DNA of 64,000 bases from Pseudomonadota bacterium (GTDB lineage Bacteria; Desulfobacterota; Desulfarculia; Desulfarculales; Desulfarculaceae), in contig JAHIQI010000017.1 in the NCBI GenBank assembly GCA_018902755.1, positions 97,785-161,784 on the forward strand, given 5' to 3'. Below the pieces are notes generated by a model that had not been told where the DNA came from, ran no database searches, and worked only from the letters and a program-made list of their open reading frames with translations. Both the position numbers and the translations under genes were made by a program. Below are positions 26,357-34,572 of the stretch, one piece after another; within the stretch, counting starts at the first letter, position 1, and the number at the start of each line of letters is the position of its first letter.

Positions 26357-27211
26357 TTGCGCCTGGGCATCCATCTGTCCGTGGCGGGCGGTCCCATGCG
26401 GGCCGCCCGTGAGGCCCGCTTTCTGGGCCTGGAGTGCCTGCAAATCTTCGCGGGCACTCCCCGCACCTGGAAGCAGAAGCCTCTGCTCAAGGCCGACGCC
26501 CTGGCCTTTCGCCGGGCCGCCGGGGAGGCCGGGCTCAGCCCGGTGGTGGTGCACGCCCCCTACCTGATCAACCTGGGGGCCGGGGACCACGCCCTGTGGC
26601 GGCGCTCCTACCTGGCCCTGGCTTCTCAACTGAAGCGGGCCACGGCCCTGGGGGCCGACGCGGTGGTGGTGCATCCGGGCAGCCGGGGCAAGCGGGAGCT
26701 GGAGTGGGGCCTGGAGCGGGTGGCCGAGGGAGCCCGCCGGGCCCTGGACGCCGCCGGTCAGGGCGCGGCCCTGTGGCTGGAAAACACCGCCGGCGGCGGA
26801 GGGCACCTGGGCGGTGAGCTGGGCCAGTTGGCCATGCTTCTCGATCGCCTGGAGGGGCTGCCTTGCGGGGCGGTGATCGACACGGCCCACGCCTTTGCCG
26901 CCGGTTACGCCATCGACGGCTTCGACCAAGCCAGGGCCCTTGTGGACCGCCTGGACGCCGAACTGAGTCTAAAGCGCGTGAAGATGTGGCACCTCAACGA
27001 CACTGACTTCCCGGCGGGCAGCCTCCGCGACCGCCACGCCCATTTGGGAAAGGGCCTGCTGGGCGAGGGCTGCTTCGCCGCCCTGGTCACCGACCAGCGC
27101 TTGGCCCACATGGGTGGGGTCATGGAGACCCCCAAGGACACCCGCTGGGCCGACCGGCGCAACCTGGCTTTTTTGCGCCGCCTGCGCCGCCGGGGCGCGG
27201 CAAAGGCCTAG
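26357..27211 (+). CDS. nfo: Deoxyribonuclease IV (AP endonuclease family 2)
   Basis: Zinc-dependent apurinic/apyrimidinic endonuclease for base-excision repair. The 284-residue TIM-barrel protein begins MRLGIHLSVAGG and contains the metal-binding motifs VVVHAPYLINLGAG, ADAVVVHPGSRG, LWLENTAGGGG, GAVIDTAHAFAAGY, MWHLNDTDFPAGS with DRHAHLGKGLLGEG, and the C-terminal METPKDT. The start is TTG at 26357, four bases after the crotonase stop; no later ATG would keep the conserved GIHLS. It is probably translated from the same mRNA as the crotonase. Confidence 0.95.
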   Translation: MRLGIHLSVAGGPMRAAREARFLGLECLQIFAGTPRTWKQKPLLKADALAFRRAAGEAGLSPVVVHAPYLINLGAGDHALWRRSYLALASQLKRATALGADAVVVHPGSRGKRELEWGLERVAEGARRALDAAGQGAALWLENTAGGGGHLGGELGQLAMLLDRLEGLPCGAVIDTAHAFAAGYAIDGFDQARALVDRLDAELSLKRVKMWHLNDTDFPAGSLRDRHAHLGKGLLGEGCFAALVTDQRLAHMGGVMETPKDTRWADRRNLAFLRRLRRRGAAKA

Positions 27212-27301
27212 GGGATCGGCGGGCGCGCCGCCAGTTGCCTGGAACCAGGGAATATGTTAGTTTTCTGACAAGTTGTCGCCTCTGTAACGTGGAGCTTTTT
27301 G

Positions 27302-28012
27302 GTGGACAAACCGCAAACACCGCCCCCCGGCGCCCCGGTCATCGACTTGACCGACATGGTCGAGCCAGAGGAGCAGGCCCTCCGGCCCGCGCCCAAGCTC
27401 GCCCAGAGCAAGGATTTGGGGGAGTTGGACCGCATATTGGCTGAGCTCAGCGCCCAATCGCCGCCTCCCGCCCGGGAGGACGACCTGGACAAGCTCATGG
27501 CCGAGATGGGGCTGCCGCCCCAGCCGAGGGTCCAGGCCCCCAGCCCGGACGAGAGCGAGTTGCAAGACATCTTGCAGGAATTGGGCGGCAAGGAGCAGGC
27601 CGGGGCCGAGGGCGGCCAGGACCAGGGCACCGGCGACCCGGAGCTGGACGATCTGCTTTCCATGTTGGGCAGCCAAGGGCGGCCCCAGGAAAAAGAGGCG
27701 GCCAAGAAGGCCCCCAAGACCCCCAAGGCTCCGGCGTCCGACAGCGAGTCCGCGCCCGTGTCCGATCCCGAAGATCTGGTGGAACTGGTGCGCATGGCCG
27801 TCCGCCAGATTCTGGAAGACGAGGCCCCGGAGATGGTTAGCCGCCTGGTGGCCCGGGAGTTGGAAGAGCGGCTGGAGGACATGGTCAACCAGGAGTTGGA
27901 AAAGCAACTCAAGGCCAGAGTCACCCAGGAGGTCAAGGACCTGCTGCGCAAGGCCATGAGCAAGGCCGGGCGACCCGCCGGCAAGCGCGACGACGGGGTA
28001 GTAGTAGACTAG
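27302..28012 (+). CDS. Acidic proline-rich protein with helical C-terminus, PopZ-like layout
   Basis: I do not recognise a firm family. The roughly 236 residues are very rich in Glu, Asp, Pro and Gln, with repeated short helical patches of the form L-x-x-I/L-L-x-E-L (LDRILAELS, LDKLMAEMG, LQDILQELG, LDDLLSMLG), each about 30-40 residues apart. A C-terminal amphipathic helix DLVELVRMAVRQILEDEAPEMVSRLVARELEERL follows from about 155. That layout, acidic disordered linker plus an L-V-R-x-x-L/V-x-x-x-L-x-x-x-x-P-x-x-V-x-x-L-V-x-x-E-I/L C-terminal domain, resembles the DUF2497/PopZ polar scaffold. Start GTG 27302 has GGAG seven bases upstream (TTG at 27299 is also possible). A weak promoter TTGCCT-N17-TAGTTT lies at 27235-27263. 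Confidence 0.6.
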   Translation: MDKPQTPPPGAPVIDLTDMVEPEEQALRPAPKLAQSKDLGELDRILAELSAQSPPPAREDDLDKLMAEMGLPPQPRVQAPSPDESELQDILQELGGKEQAGAEGGQDQGTGDPELDDLLSMLGSQGRPQEKEAAKKAPKTPKAPASDSESAPVSDPEDLVELVRMAVRQILEDEAPEMVSRLVARELEERLEDMVNQELEKQLKARVTQEVKDLLRKAMSKAGRPAGKRDDGVVVD

Positions 28013-28013
28013 A

Positions 28014-28072
28014 CCACCGGCCCCCAGGGCCGGTGGCGAGGCAGGGAGACAAGCTCCCCGCCTTTTCTTTTT
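28014..28072 (+). terminator. Two hairpins and U-rich tract before valS
   Basis: CCACCGGCC (28014-28022) pairs with GGCCGGTGG (28028-28036). A second hairpin, GGCG...GGGAG/CTCCC...CGCC (28035-28062), shares bases with the first and is followed by TTTTCTTTTT (28063-28072), eight bases before the valS Shine-Dalgarno. This can end the upstream transcript or attenuate valS. Confidence 0.55.
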
Positions 28073-28092
28073 GTCCTAGCGAGGAGCCCGCA

Positions 28093-30738
28093 ATGGCCCA
28101 AGAGACCCTACCCAAATCTTACGAACCGGCCCAGGTGGAAGAACGTTGGTACTCCTACTGGGAGCGGGAGGGGCTGTTCACCGCCGACCCGGCGGGCAAG
28201 GGCCCGTCCTACTCCATCGTGATTCCGCCCCCCAACGTGACCGGCCAATTGCACATGGGCCACGCGCTCAACAACACCATGCAGGACATCATGTGCCGCT
28301 ACAAGCGCATGCTGGGCTACGAGGTTTTGTGGATGCCGGGCACCGACCACGCTGGCATCGCCACTCAGAACGTGGTGGAGCGCCAGCTGGCCAGCGAGGG
28401 CAAGACCCGTCACGACCTGGGGCGCGACGCCTTCATCGAGCGGGTTTGGGAATGGCGTGCCGAGTACGGCGGCAAGATCATCAACCAGCTCAAGCGCCTG
28501 GGCGCTTCCTGCGACTGGAGCCGGGAGCGCTTCACCATGGACGAGGGCCTGTCCAAGGCGGTGCGCGAGGTGTTCGTGCGCCTGTACGAGGAGGGGCTGA
28601 TCTACCGGGGCGACTACATCATCAATTGGTGCCCCCGCTGCCACACCGCCCTGAGCGACCTGGAGAGCGAGCACGAGGAGGTCAAGGGCGGGCTGTACCA
28701 CATCCGCTACCCCTTTAAGAACGGCAAGGGATACCTGGTGGTGGCCACCACTCGGCCCGAGACCCTTTTGGGCGACACGGCGGTGGCGGTGAACCCCGAT
28801 GACCCCCGTTACCAGGACCTGGCCGACGACACGGTGCTCTTGCCCTTGATCGGCCGGGAGCTGCCCATCATCCGCGATCCCTACGTGTCCACCGACTTCG
28901 GCACCGGGGCGCTCAAAATCACCCCGGCCCACGACCCCAACGACTTCATGATCGGCCAAAAGCACGGCCTGGAGTCCCTGAGGGTCATGGACGACAACGG
29001 GACCATCAACCAGGCGGGCGGCCCCTACGCCGGGCTGGACCGCTTAGAGGCCCGCAAGGTGATGCTGGCCGACCTGGAGAAGCAGGGCCTCCTGGAAAAG
29101 CAGGAGGATTACCTGCACTCGGTGGGCCACTGCTACCGCTGCAAGACCATGGTGGAGCCCATCCTGTCCAAGCAGTGGTTCGTCAAGGTGGGCCCCCTGG
29201 CCGAGGAGGCCCTCAAGGCGGTGCAGGATGGGCGCACCAAGATCGTGCCCGCCCAGTGGGAGAAGACCTATTACGAGTGGATGACCAACATCCGCGACTG
29301 GTGCGTTAGCCGCCAGATCTGGTGGGGCCACCGCATCCCGGCCTGGTACTGCTCCTGCGGCGAGGTCATCGTCAGCCGCACCGAGCCCGAGGCCTGCCCG
29401 GCCTGCGGCGCTACCGAGCTTACCCAAGAAACCGACGTGCTCGACACCTGGTTCAGCAGCGCCCTTTGGCCCTTCTCCACCATGGGCTGGCCGGACCAGA
29501 CCCCGGAGCTCGGCAAGTTCTACCCCACCTCCTGCCTGGTCACCGGCTTCGACATCCTGTTCTTCTGGGTGGCCCGCATGATGATGATGGGCATCAAGTT
29601 CATGGGCGAGGTGCCCTTCACCGACGTGTACATCCACGCCCTGGTGCGCGACGCCTCGGGCCAGAAGATGTCCAAGTCCAAGGGCAACGTCATCGACCCC
29701 CTGATCGTCATGGACGAGTTCGGCACCGACGCCTTCCGCTTCACCCTGGCCGCCTTCGCCGCCCAGGGCCGCGACATCAAGATGAGCGAGGAGCGCATCG
29801 CCGGGTACCGCAACTTCGTCAACAAGATCTGGAACGCGGCCCGCTTCACCCTGATGAACCTGGGCGAGGACGAGCCGGGCGAGCTGCCCATCGAGCCCAC
29901 CCTGGAGGACCGCTGGATCCTCTCCCGGGTCAGCCGGGTGGCCCAGGAAGTGGGCAAGGCCATAGAGGAGTACCGCTTCAACGAGGCGGCCAGCGCGACC
30001 TACCAGTTCGTGTGGCACGAGTTCTGCGACTGGTACCTGGAGCTGGCCAAGGGCCCGCTCTACGATGATAGCGACCCCAAGCGCCAGGTAGCCACAAGGG
30101 CGGTGCTGGCCGAGGTCTACTCGCGACTGCTGCGCATCCTGCATCCCTTCATGCCCTTTGTCACCGAGGAGCTGTGGCAGCGCCTGCCCGGCGTCGATGG
30201 CAGCATCATGAAAGCCCCCTGGCCCGGCGACCACGAGGACCAGATGGACACCCAGGCCGAGCACGACATGGGCCTGGTCATGGAGGTGATCGGCTCGGTG
30301 CGCAATATCCGCGGCGAGATGGGCATAACCCCCGGCAAGGTGGTGCCCGTGGTGTTATTGCCCCACACCGACCAGGCCTTTGAGGTGTTGCGGGCCCAGG
30401 CGGCGCGTATAGAGAGTCTGGCCAAGACCCGGCCCCTGGCCTGGGCCAAGGAGGGCGAGCAGCCGGCCAAGTCGGCCGGGGCGGCCCTGGCCGAGGTCAC
30501 GGTATTCGTGCCCCTGGAGGGCCTGGTGGACTTTTCCGCCGAGGAGGCCCGCCTGGAAAAAGAGCTGGCCAAGTTGGACAAGGAGATCACCCCCAGCCGC
30601 AAAAAGCTGACTAATCAGGGCTTCCTGGCCAAGGCCCCCGAAGAGGTGGTGGCCAAGGAAAAGGCGAAGGTTGCCGAGGCTGAGGATAAAATAACCCGGC
30701 TCAAGGAGAGCTTGGCCCGGGTGCAAAGCTTTAGATAG
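28093..30738 (+). CDS. valS: Valyl-tRNA synthetase
   Basis: Charges tRNA-Val. The 881-residue class I synthetase has the HIGH-type motif PPPNVTGQLHMGHALNNTM near residue 44, the editing (CP1) domain with TTRPETLLGDTAVAVNP and the zinc-like HCYRC and CSCGEV...CPACGATE segments, and the KMSKS motif SGQKMSKSKGNVIDPL near 520. The anticodon-binding helical domain follows, and a C-terminal coiled coil (about 810-880) typical of ValS. The frame is open from 28033, but the ATG at 28093 has GAGGAG at the right distance and begins family sequence (LPKSYEPAQVEERWYSYW). Confidence 0.98.
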   Translation: MAQETLPKSYEPAQVEERWYSYWEREGLFTADPAGKGPSYSIVIPPPNVTGQLHMGHALNNTMQDIMCRYKRMLGYEVLWMPGTDHAGIATQNVVERQLASEGKTRHDLGRDAFIERVWEWRAEYGGKIINQLKRLGASCDWSRERFTMDEGLSKAVREVFVRLYEEGLIYRGDYIINWCPRCHTALSDLESEHEEVKGGLYHIRYPFKNGKGYLVVATTRPETLLGDTAVAVNPDDPRYQDLADDTVLLPLIGRELPIIRDPYVSTDFGTGALKITPAHDPNDFMIGQKHGLESLRVMDDNGTINQAGGPYAGLDRLEARKVMLADLEKQGLLEKQEDYLHSVGHCYRCKTMVEPILSKQWFVKVGPLAEEALKAVQDGRTKIVPAQWEKTYYEWMTNIRDWCVSRQIWWGHRIPAWYCSCGEVIVSRTEPEACPACGATELTQETDVLDTWFSSALWPFSTMGWPDQTPELGKFYPTSCLVTGFDILFFWVARMMMMGIKFMGEVPFTDVYIHALVRDASGQKMSKSKGNVIDPLIVMDEFGTDAFRFTLAAFAAQGRDIKMSEERIAGYRNFVNKIWNAARFTLMNLGEDEPGELPIEPTLEDRWILSRVSRVAQEVGKAIEEYRFNEAASATYQFVWHEFCDWYLELAKGPLYDDSDPKRQVATRAVLAEVYSRLLRILHPFMPFVTEELWQRLPGVDGSIMKAPWPGDHEDQMDTQAEHDMGLVMEVIGSVRNIRGEMGITPGKVVPVVLLPHTDQAFEVLRAQAARIESLAKTRPLAWAKEGEQPAKSAGAALAEVTVFVPLEGLVDFSAEEARLEKELAKLDKEITPSRKKLTNQGFLAKAPEEVVAKEKAKVAEAEDKITRLKESLARVQSFR

Positions 30739-30817
30739 CATGGGGGGACGCTAGGTTCCGACCCTTTTGGTGGGTTGGGCCACACGGCACAAGCCGTGGG
30801 AAAAAGGCAGTTTGTGC

Positions 30818-30846
30818 TTGACAGCACTATGGCAAGTTGATAGACA
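30818..30846 (+). promoter_or_regulatory. Promoter of dsrC
   Basis: TTGACA (30818-30823), 17-base spacer, TAGACA (30841-30846), about 76 bases before the dsrC start region. Confidence 0.6.
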
Positions 30847-30928
30847 GTTCATTGTGCTTTCGAGGCCCCCCCGAGGAAAAAATGGCCTGTCAGGCCGATT
30901 CATACAGTCGTAAAGGAGGAAACCCAAG

Positions 30929-31246
30929 ATGCCGACCGTTAGCTTTAAGGGCAAAGATTTCGAAGTCGACGAGGATGGCTTTCTGCAAGATCCCGAAACC
31001 TGGGACGCTGACTTCGCTTTCTACGTGAAGGAACAAGAGGGCATCTCCGAGCTGACCGACGAACACTGGAAGGTTATTCACTACCTCCAGGACTACTACA
31101 AGAAGAACGGCATCGCCCCCATGGTCCGGATTATGACCAAGGTCACCGGTTACAAGCTGAAACAGATCTACGAGCTGTTCCCCAGCGGCCCCGGCAAGGG
31201 AGCCTGCAAGATGGCTGGTCTGGCCAAGCCCACCGGCTGCGTCTAG
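30929..31246 (+). CDS. dsrC: DsrC, sulfur-carrier protein of dissimilatory sulfite reduction
   Basis: DsrC is the co-substrate of dissimilatory sulfite reductase: sulfite is bound as a trisulfide between two cysteines and released as sulfide via DsrMKJOP. The 105-residue protein begins MPTVSFKGKDFEVDEDGFL and has the helical core ELTDEHWKVIHYLQDYYKKNG and IMTKVTGYKLKQIYELFPSGPGKGACKMAG. The flexible C-terminal arm carries both redox cysteines, Cys93 and the penultimate Cys104, ten residues apart, so this is true DsrC and not a TusE-like form. AAAGGAGG precedes the ATG. Its own promoter and a terminator make it monocistronic, as in other sulfate reducers; ycaO follows. Confidence 0.97.
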   Translation: MPTVSFKGKDFEVDEDGFLQDPETWDADFAFYVKEQEGISELTDEHWKVIHYLQDYYKKNGIAPMVRIMTKVTGYKLKQIYELFPSGPGKGACKMAGLAKPTGCV

Positions 31247-31266
31247 TATTCAGCGATCCGCCTAAC

Positions 31267-31304
31267 ACGGTGCCCCGTCGAGCAATCGGCGGGCACCGTC
31301 TTTT
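31267..31304 (+). terminator. Terminator of dsrC
   Basis: ACGGTGCCC (31267-31275) pairs with GGGCACCGT (31291-31299), followed by CTTTT. It lies 21 bases after the stop. Confidence 0.75.
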
Positions 31305-31370
31305 AGGGCGGCACCTATACAATATTTTGGATATACACCATCAGGTATAGACAAGCGGAGCGTAAAAGGC

Positions 31371-33110
31371 ATGGGCGAATCAGCATCGCGCCTGGAGCTT
31401 AAGGCCGCGCCCAAGGTTTACCAAGGCGAGCAGGACAAGGCCAGATCCCCGGAAGAGACCGTGGCCTGGGTGCGGGAGCGTTTCGGGGCCATGGGCCAGA
31501 ACATCCTGCGCCAGGTTATGCGCATAGACACGGGACGCCTGGATATTCCCGTGTTCATAAGCATTTGCGGCGACAAGGCCAAGGGCGTCACCGGCACCCA
31601 GAAGCAGATGGGCAAAGGAGCCGCCCCGGCCCAGGCCGAGGCCAGCGCCCTCATGGAACTGGCCGAGCGCTTCTCCTTCTTCAGCTTTATCAAGGGCGGC
31701 GGCTTCCCCTGGCTCACCGCGCCCCAGGCGGGGCGGGAGGCCATGGACTTCGCCCAGGTGGCCAAGGCGGTGTACCACCCGGCCGGGGACCTGGGGCGGG
31801 CCGAGGCGGTCTACGAGCTGCTGCCCCAGACCTGGGCCTGGGCCCGCAACCTGGGCGGGGAGCGCGACGAGTTCCTGCCGCTGAGCTGGTTCTATGCCAT
31901 CAACGAGTACAACGGCCCGGCGGCGGGCAACTGCCTGGAAGAGGCGGTGCTGCAAAGCCTGTGCGAGGTGGTGGAGCGCCACGTTTCGGCGGTGGTCACC
32001 CTGGAGGAACGGCCCACTCCGGTCATCGACCCGGACAGCGTGAGCGACCCCGTGGCCACCGAGCTGATCGCCAAGTTCAAGAAGGCGGGCATCGAGGTGT
32101 ATCTCAAGGATTTCACCTGCGGTATGGGCATCCCCTCGGTGGCGGCCCTTTGCTACGACCCCAGCACCTTCCCCGCCTCCAGCGAGATCGTCTACGCGGC
32201 GGGCACCGCCACCAGCCCGGCAATGGCCCTGGTGCGGGCGCTCACCGAGGTGGCTCAGCTGGCCGGCGAGTTCAACACCCACACCTCTTATAAAGTCAGC
32301 GCCCTGCCCAAGTTCACCAGCCTGGACCAGGCCAAGTACGTGACCGAGGCCGCCGGGGTGGTGCCCTTGGACTCGTTGCCCGATGTCAGCGCCCCTGACT
32401 TCCGCGACGAGGTGATGAACTGCGTCAAGGCCTTAGAAGATCGCGGCTATGCGGTGTACTGCCTAAACGTGACCCACCCCCAGTTGCAGGTGCCCGCTGT
32501 GTACACCATAGTGCCGGGCGCCCACTTCGCCTACCGCACCACCGGCACCGACGTGGTGTTCCACGCGGCCAAGGCGGCCAGCCAGATACCCGACCCGGTG
32601 GAGTCCCTGGCGGTATTGGAGCAAATGCTTGAAGTAGCGGGCGAGAGCTACTATCTGGAGTTTTTCCGGGCCTTGGCCCTGATGGCTCTGGAGCAGCCCG
32701 AGGAGGCCTTGGCCTCCCTGGACGCGGCCCTGAGCCTGAGCCCCCCGGCCACGGACGAGGCCTCCATCCACACCCACCGGGGGGCGGCCCTCAAGGATTT
32801 GGGGCGCTACGACGAGGCCAAACAGGCCTTGGGCAAGGCGGCCTCCTTTGAGGAGCCCCACTCGGAAGTGTTCAATTTGCTAGGCTTTTGCCACTATATG
32901 CTCAAGGAGCACGAGGAGGCCATCGAGGCCTTCAGCCGGGCCATCGAGTTGGAGCCGGGCCTGGCCATCAACTACGCCAACATCGGCAGCAATTTGCGCG
33001 AGTTGGGTCAGTTCAAGGAGGCCTGCCAGATGTACGAGCACGCCTTGGAGCTGGACCCCAGCCTGGACTTTGCCCGCGACAACCTGAAAAAGTTAAAGCA
33101 AAAGCTATAA
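31371..33110 (+). CDS. YcaO-domain protein with C-terminal TPR repeats
   Basis: YcaO enzymes use ATP to activate peptide amides, making azolines, amidines or thioamides. The 579-residue protein has the nucleotide-binding glutamate motifs AQAEASALMELAERFSFF (about 87-104), CLEEAVLQSLCEVVERHV (about 188-205) and ALTEVAQLAGEF (about 290-301). The C-terminal PxPxP tail of azoline-forming members is absent. Instead residues from about 420 form four tetratricopeptide repeats (EQPEEALASLDAAL, GRYDEAKQALGKAA, KEHEEAIEAFSRAIELEPG, GQFKEACQMYEHALELDPS). No precursor peptide or TfuA gene is nearby; the neighbour is dsrC, separated by a terminator. Candidate substrates are DsrC itself, another sulfur-enzyme or a ribosomal protein; none is shown. 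Confidence 0.88.
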   Translation: MGESASRLELKAAPKVYQGEQDKARSPEETVAWVRERFGAMGQNILRQVMRIDTGRLDIPVFISICGDKAKGVTGTQKQMGKGAAPAQAEASALMELAERFSFFSFIKGGGFPWLTAPQAGREAMDFAQVAKAVYHPAGDLGRAEAVYELLPQTWAWARNLGGERDEFLPLSWFYAINEYNGPAAGNCLEEAVLQSLCEVVERHVSAVVTLEERPTPVIDPDSVSDPVATELIAKFKKAGIEVYLKDFTCGMGIPSVAALCYDPSTFPASSEIVYAAGTATSPAMALVRALTEVAQLAGEFNTHTSYKVSALPKFTSLDQAKYVTEAAGVVPLDSLPDVSAPDFRDEVMNCVKALEDRGYAVYCLNVTHPQLQVPAVYTIVPGAHFAYRTTGTDVVFHAAKAASQIPDPVESLAVLEQMLEVAGESYYLEFFRALALMALEQPEEALASLDAALSLSPPATDEASIHTHRGAALKDLGRYDEAKQALGKAASFEEPHSEVFNLLGFCHYMLKEHEEAIEAFSRAIELEPGLAINYANIGSNLRELGQFKEACQMYEHALELDPSLDFARDNLKKLKQKL

Positions 33111-33130
33111 GATTAACCAAGGCGCAAAAA

Positions 33131-33158
33131 GGCCCCGCCGCGTGGCGGGGCCTTTTTT
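33131..33158. terminator. Bidirectional terminator between ycaO and arfB-like gene
   Basis: GGCCCCGCC (33131-33139), loop GCGT, GGCGGGGCC (33144-33152), then six T. AAAAA on the left gives a T tract on the other strand as well, so it can stop both convergent transcripts. Confidence 0.85.
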
Positions 33159-33211
33159 ATGCCCCGGACGCGCCGGGAGCAGTAGAACGTCTATATTGCC
33201 GTTAGGTTGGG

Positions 33212-33550
33212 CTAGTCGCCCGCCGGGCTGCGGCGCAGGGCCTTGATCTGCCCCCGCTGCTTTTTGGCTTCCAGGCGGCGGCGCTTGGCCGCCTTGGTGG
33301 GCTTGGTGGGGCGCCGGGGCTTGGGGGGAGGCTTGCTCTTTTCGGCCAGGGCGTCGGCCAGGCGCAGCAGGGCCACCTCGCGGTTCTGGTGCTGGGAGCG
33401 GCGCTCGGTGGCGGTCACCACGATGCCGCTGGGCAGGTGGGTAAGGCGCACCCCGGTCTCGGTCTTGTTGCGGTGCTGTCCGCCCGGCCCCGAGGCCCGA
33501 AAGAACTCCCAGAGAAGGTCGTTTTCTTCGATGTTGGGCGGCAGGTCCAT
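33212..33550 (-). CDS. ArfB-like peptidyl-tRNA hydrolase (RF-1 domain)
   Basis: Release-factor-like ribosome-rescue factor. The 112-residue protein carries the catalytic loop ASGPGGQHRNKTETGVRLTHLPSG (GGQ at residues 23-25) followed by a basic tail (KSKPPPKPRRPTKPTKAAKRRRLEAKK) that would enter the empty mRNA channel of stalled ribosomes, as in ArfB/YaeJ. It is slightly shorter than E. coli ArfB at both ends. It lies seven bases after folE2 on the same strand and ends before the bidirectional terminator. A specialised hydrolase such as PrfH is less likely given the length. Confidence 0.87.
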   Translation of the reverse strand: MDLPPNIEENDLLWEFFRASGPGGQHRNKTETGVRLTHLPSGIVVTATERRSQHQNREVALLRLADALAEKSKPPPKPRRPTKPTKAAKRRRLEAKKQRGQIKALRRSPAGD

Positions 33551-33557
33551 AGGCGGC

Positions 33558-34343
33558 TTAAGCCTTGGGCGCCCGCTTGTCGCACTCGATGTAGGCGTAG
33601 GCCGAATGGTTGTGGATGGACTCGAAGTTCTCGCTGTCCACGGTGAACCAGATGATGTTGCGGTCGTCGCTGAGCTTGCTGGCCACCTCGCGCACCACGT
33701 CCTCCACGAACATGGGGTTCTCGTAGGCGTGCTCGGTGACGAATTTCTCGTCCTCGCGCTTGAGCAGGGAGAACACCTCGGATGAGGCGCTGCTCTCCAC
33801 CATGTGGATGAGGTCCTCGATCCAGATGAAGCGCTTGAACCTGACCGCCAGGCGCACCACCCCCCGCTGGTTGTGGGCCCCGGAAGCGCTTATCTCCTTG
33901 GAGCAGGGGCACAGGGTGGTCACCGGCACCGCTATCTCCACCACCAGGTCCATGCCCGAACCGTTGAGGCTGCCCCGGAAGGCCACGCCGTATTCCATGA
34001 GCCCTTGGGCCTGGCTCACAGGGGCGGACTTTTCCAGGAAATAGGGGAACTCCACCTCGATGTGGGCGCTCTCGGCGTCCAGGCGATGCTTCATCTCCTC
34101 CAGGATGTCGGGGATGTTGCTTATGTTTATGCTGCCGCTGTACTCGCTGAGCAGCTCGATGAAGCGGCTCATGTGGGTGCCCTTGTACTGGTGGGGCAGG
34201 TTCACGTACATGTTGATGGAGGCCACGGTCTGCTGAGAGCCGTTGGCCCGGTCCAACACGGTGATGGGGTAACGGATATTCTTCACCCCCACCTTGTCGA
34301 TGGCGATGTTGCGGTGGTCGGGTTGGTTTTGTACGTCGAGCAT
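33558..34343 (-). CDS. folE2: GTP cyclohydrolase FolE2
   Basis: Type IB GTP cyclohydrolase, first step of folate (and queuosine-type) biosynthesis, converting GTP to dihydroneopterin triphosphate. It is the metal-flexible alternative to FolE. The 261 residues have IDKVGVKNIRYPITVLDR, the tunnelling-fold NLPHQYKGTHMSRF, the metal-ligand cysteine segment TTLCPCSKEISASGAHNQRG near 145-163, VEFPYFLEKSAPVS, and the EDVVREVASKLSDD helix. Folate supply fits the heavy use of tetrahydrofolate by Fhs and MetF in this window. Upstream, 34344-34510 is AT-rich promoter-like DNA without a clear -35/-10 pair. Confidence 0.94.
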   Translation of the reverse strand: MLDVQNQPDHRNIAIDKVGVKNIRYPITVLDRANGSQQTVASINMYVNLPHQYKGTHMSRFIELLSEYSGSINISNIPDILEEMKHRLDAESAHIEVEFPYFLEKSAPVSQAQGLMEYGVAFRGSLNGSGMDLVVEIAVPVTTLCPCSKEISASGAHNQRGVVRLAVRFKRFIWIEDLIHMVESSASSEVFSLLKREDEKFVTEHAYENPMFVEDVVREVASKLSDDRNIIWFTVDSENFESIHNHSAYAYIECDKRAPKA

Positions 34344-34510
34344 GATGCCTGGCTGCTTTTAGCGTGGCCGCGCTTTGGGCGGGCCGGACGACTCCGGCGG
34401 GTTGCTCCCTTGCCGTGGCGCGGCGTGAGTTTGGTTGTAGTTGCTACTCTTTATATGCCGGATTATTTACCACGGCACTAATAATTTCGACAGGTGTTCA
34501 CATAATAAAT

Positions 34511-34542
34511 CGGGGCGCACCGCAGGCAAGCGGTGCGCCCCG
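34511..34542 (-). terminator. Hairpin after nfnB
   Basis: 13-bp stem CGGGGCGCACCGC (34511-34523) with GCGGTGCGCCCCG (34530-34542), loop of six, followed on the minus strand by ATTTATTATG. It lies 31 bases after the nfnB stop. Confidence 0.65.
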
Positions 34543-34572
34543 TATTCATTGGGTTGATCCCGGTCCCTCGCT

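Noticed and set aside
29044..30264. 406-codon frame antisense to valS
   Set aside because: ValS is unambiguous on the plus strand; the frame has no motif and no ribosome binding site.
30780..30801. Hairpin CACGGC/GCCGTG after valS as a terminator
   Set aside because: Short stem and no T tract on the plus strand; A-rich after it, so not called.
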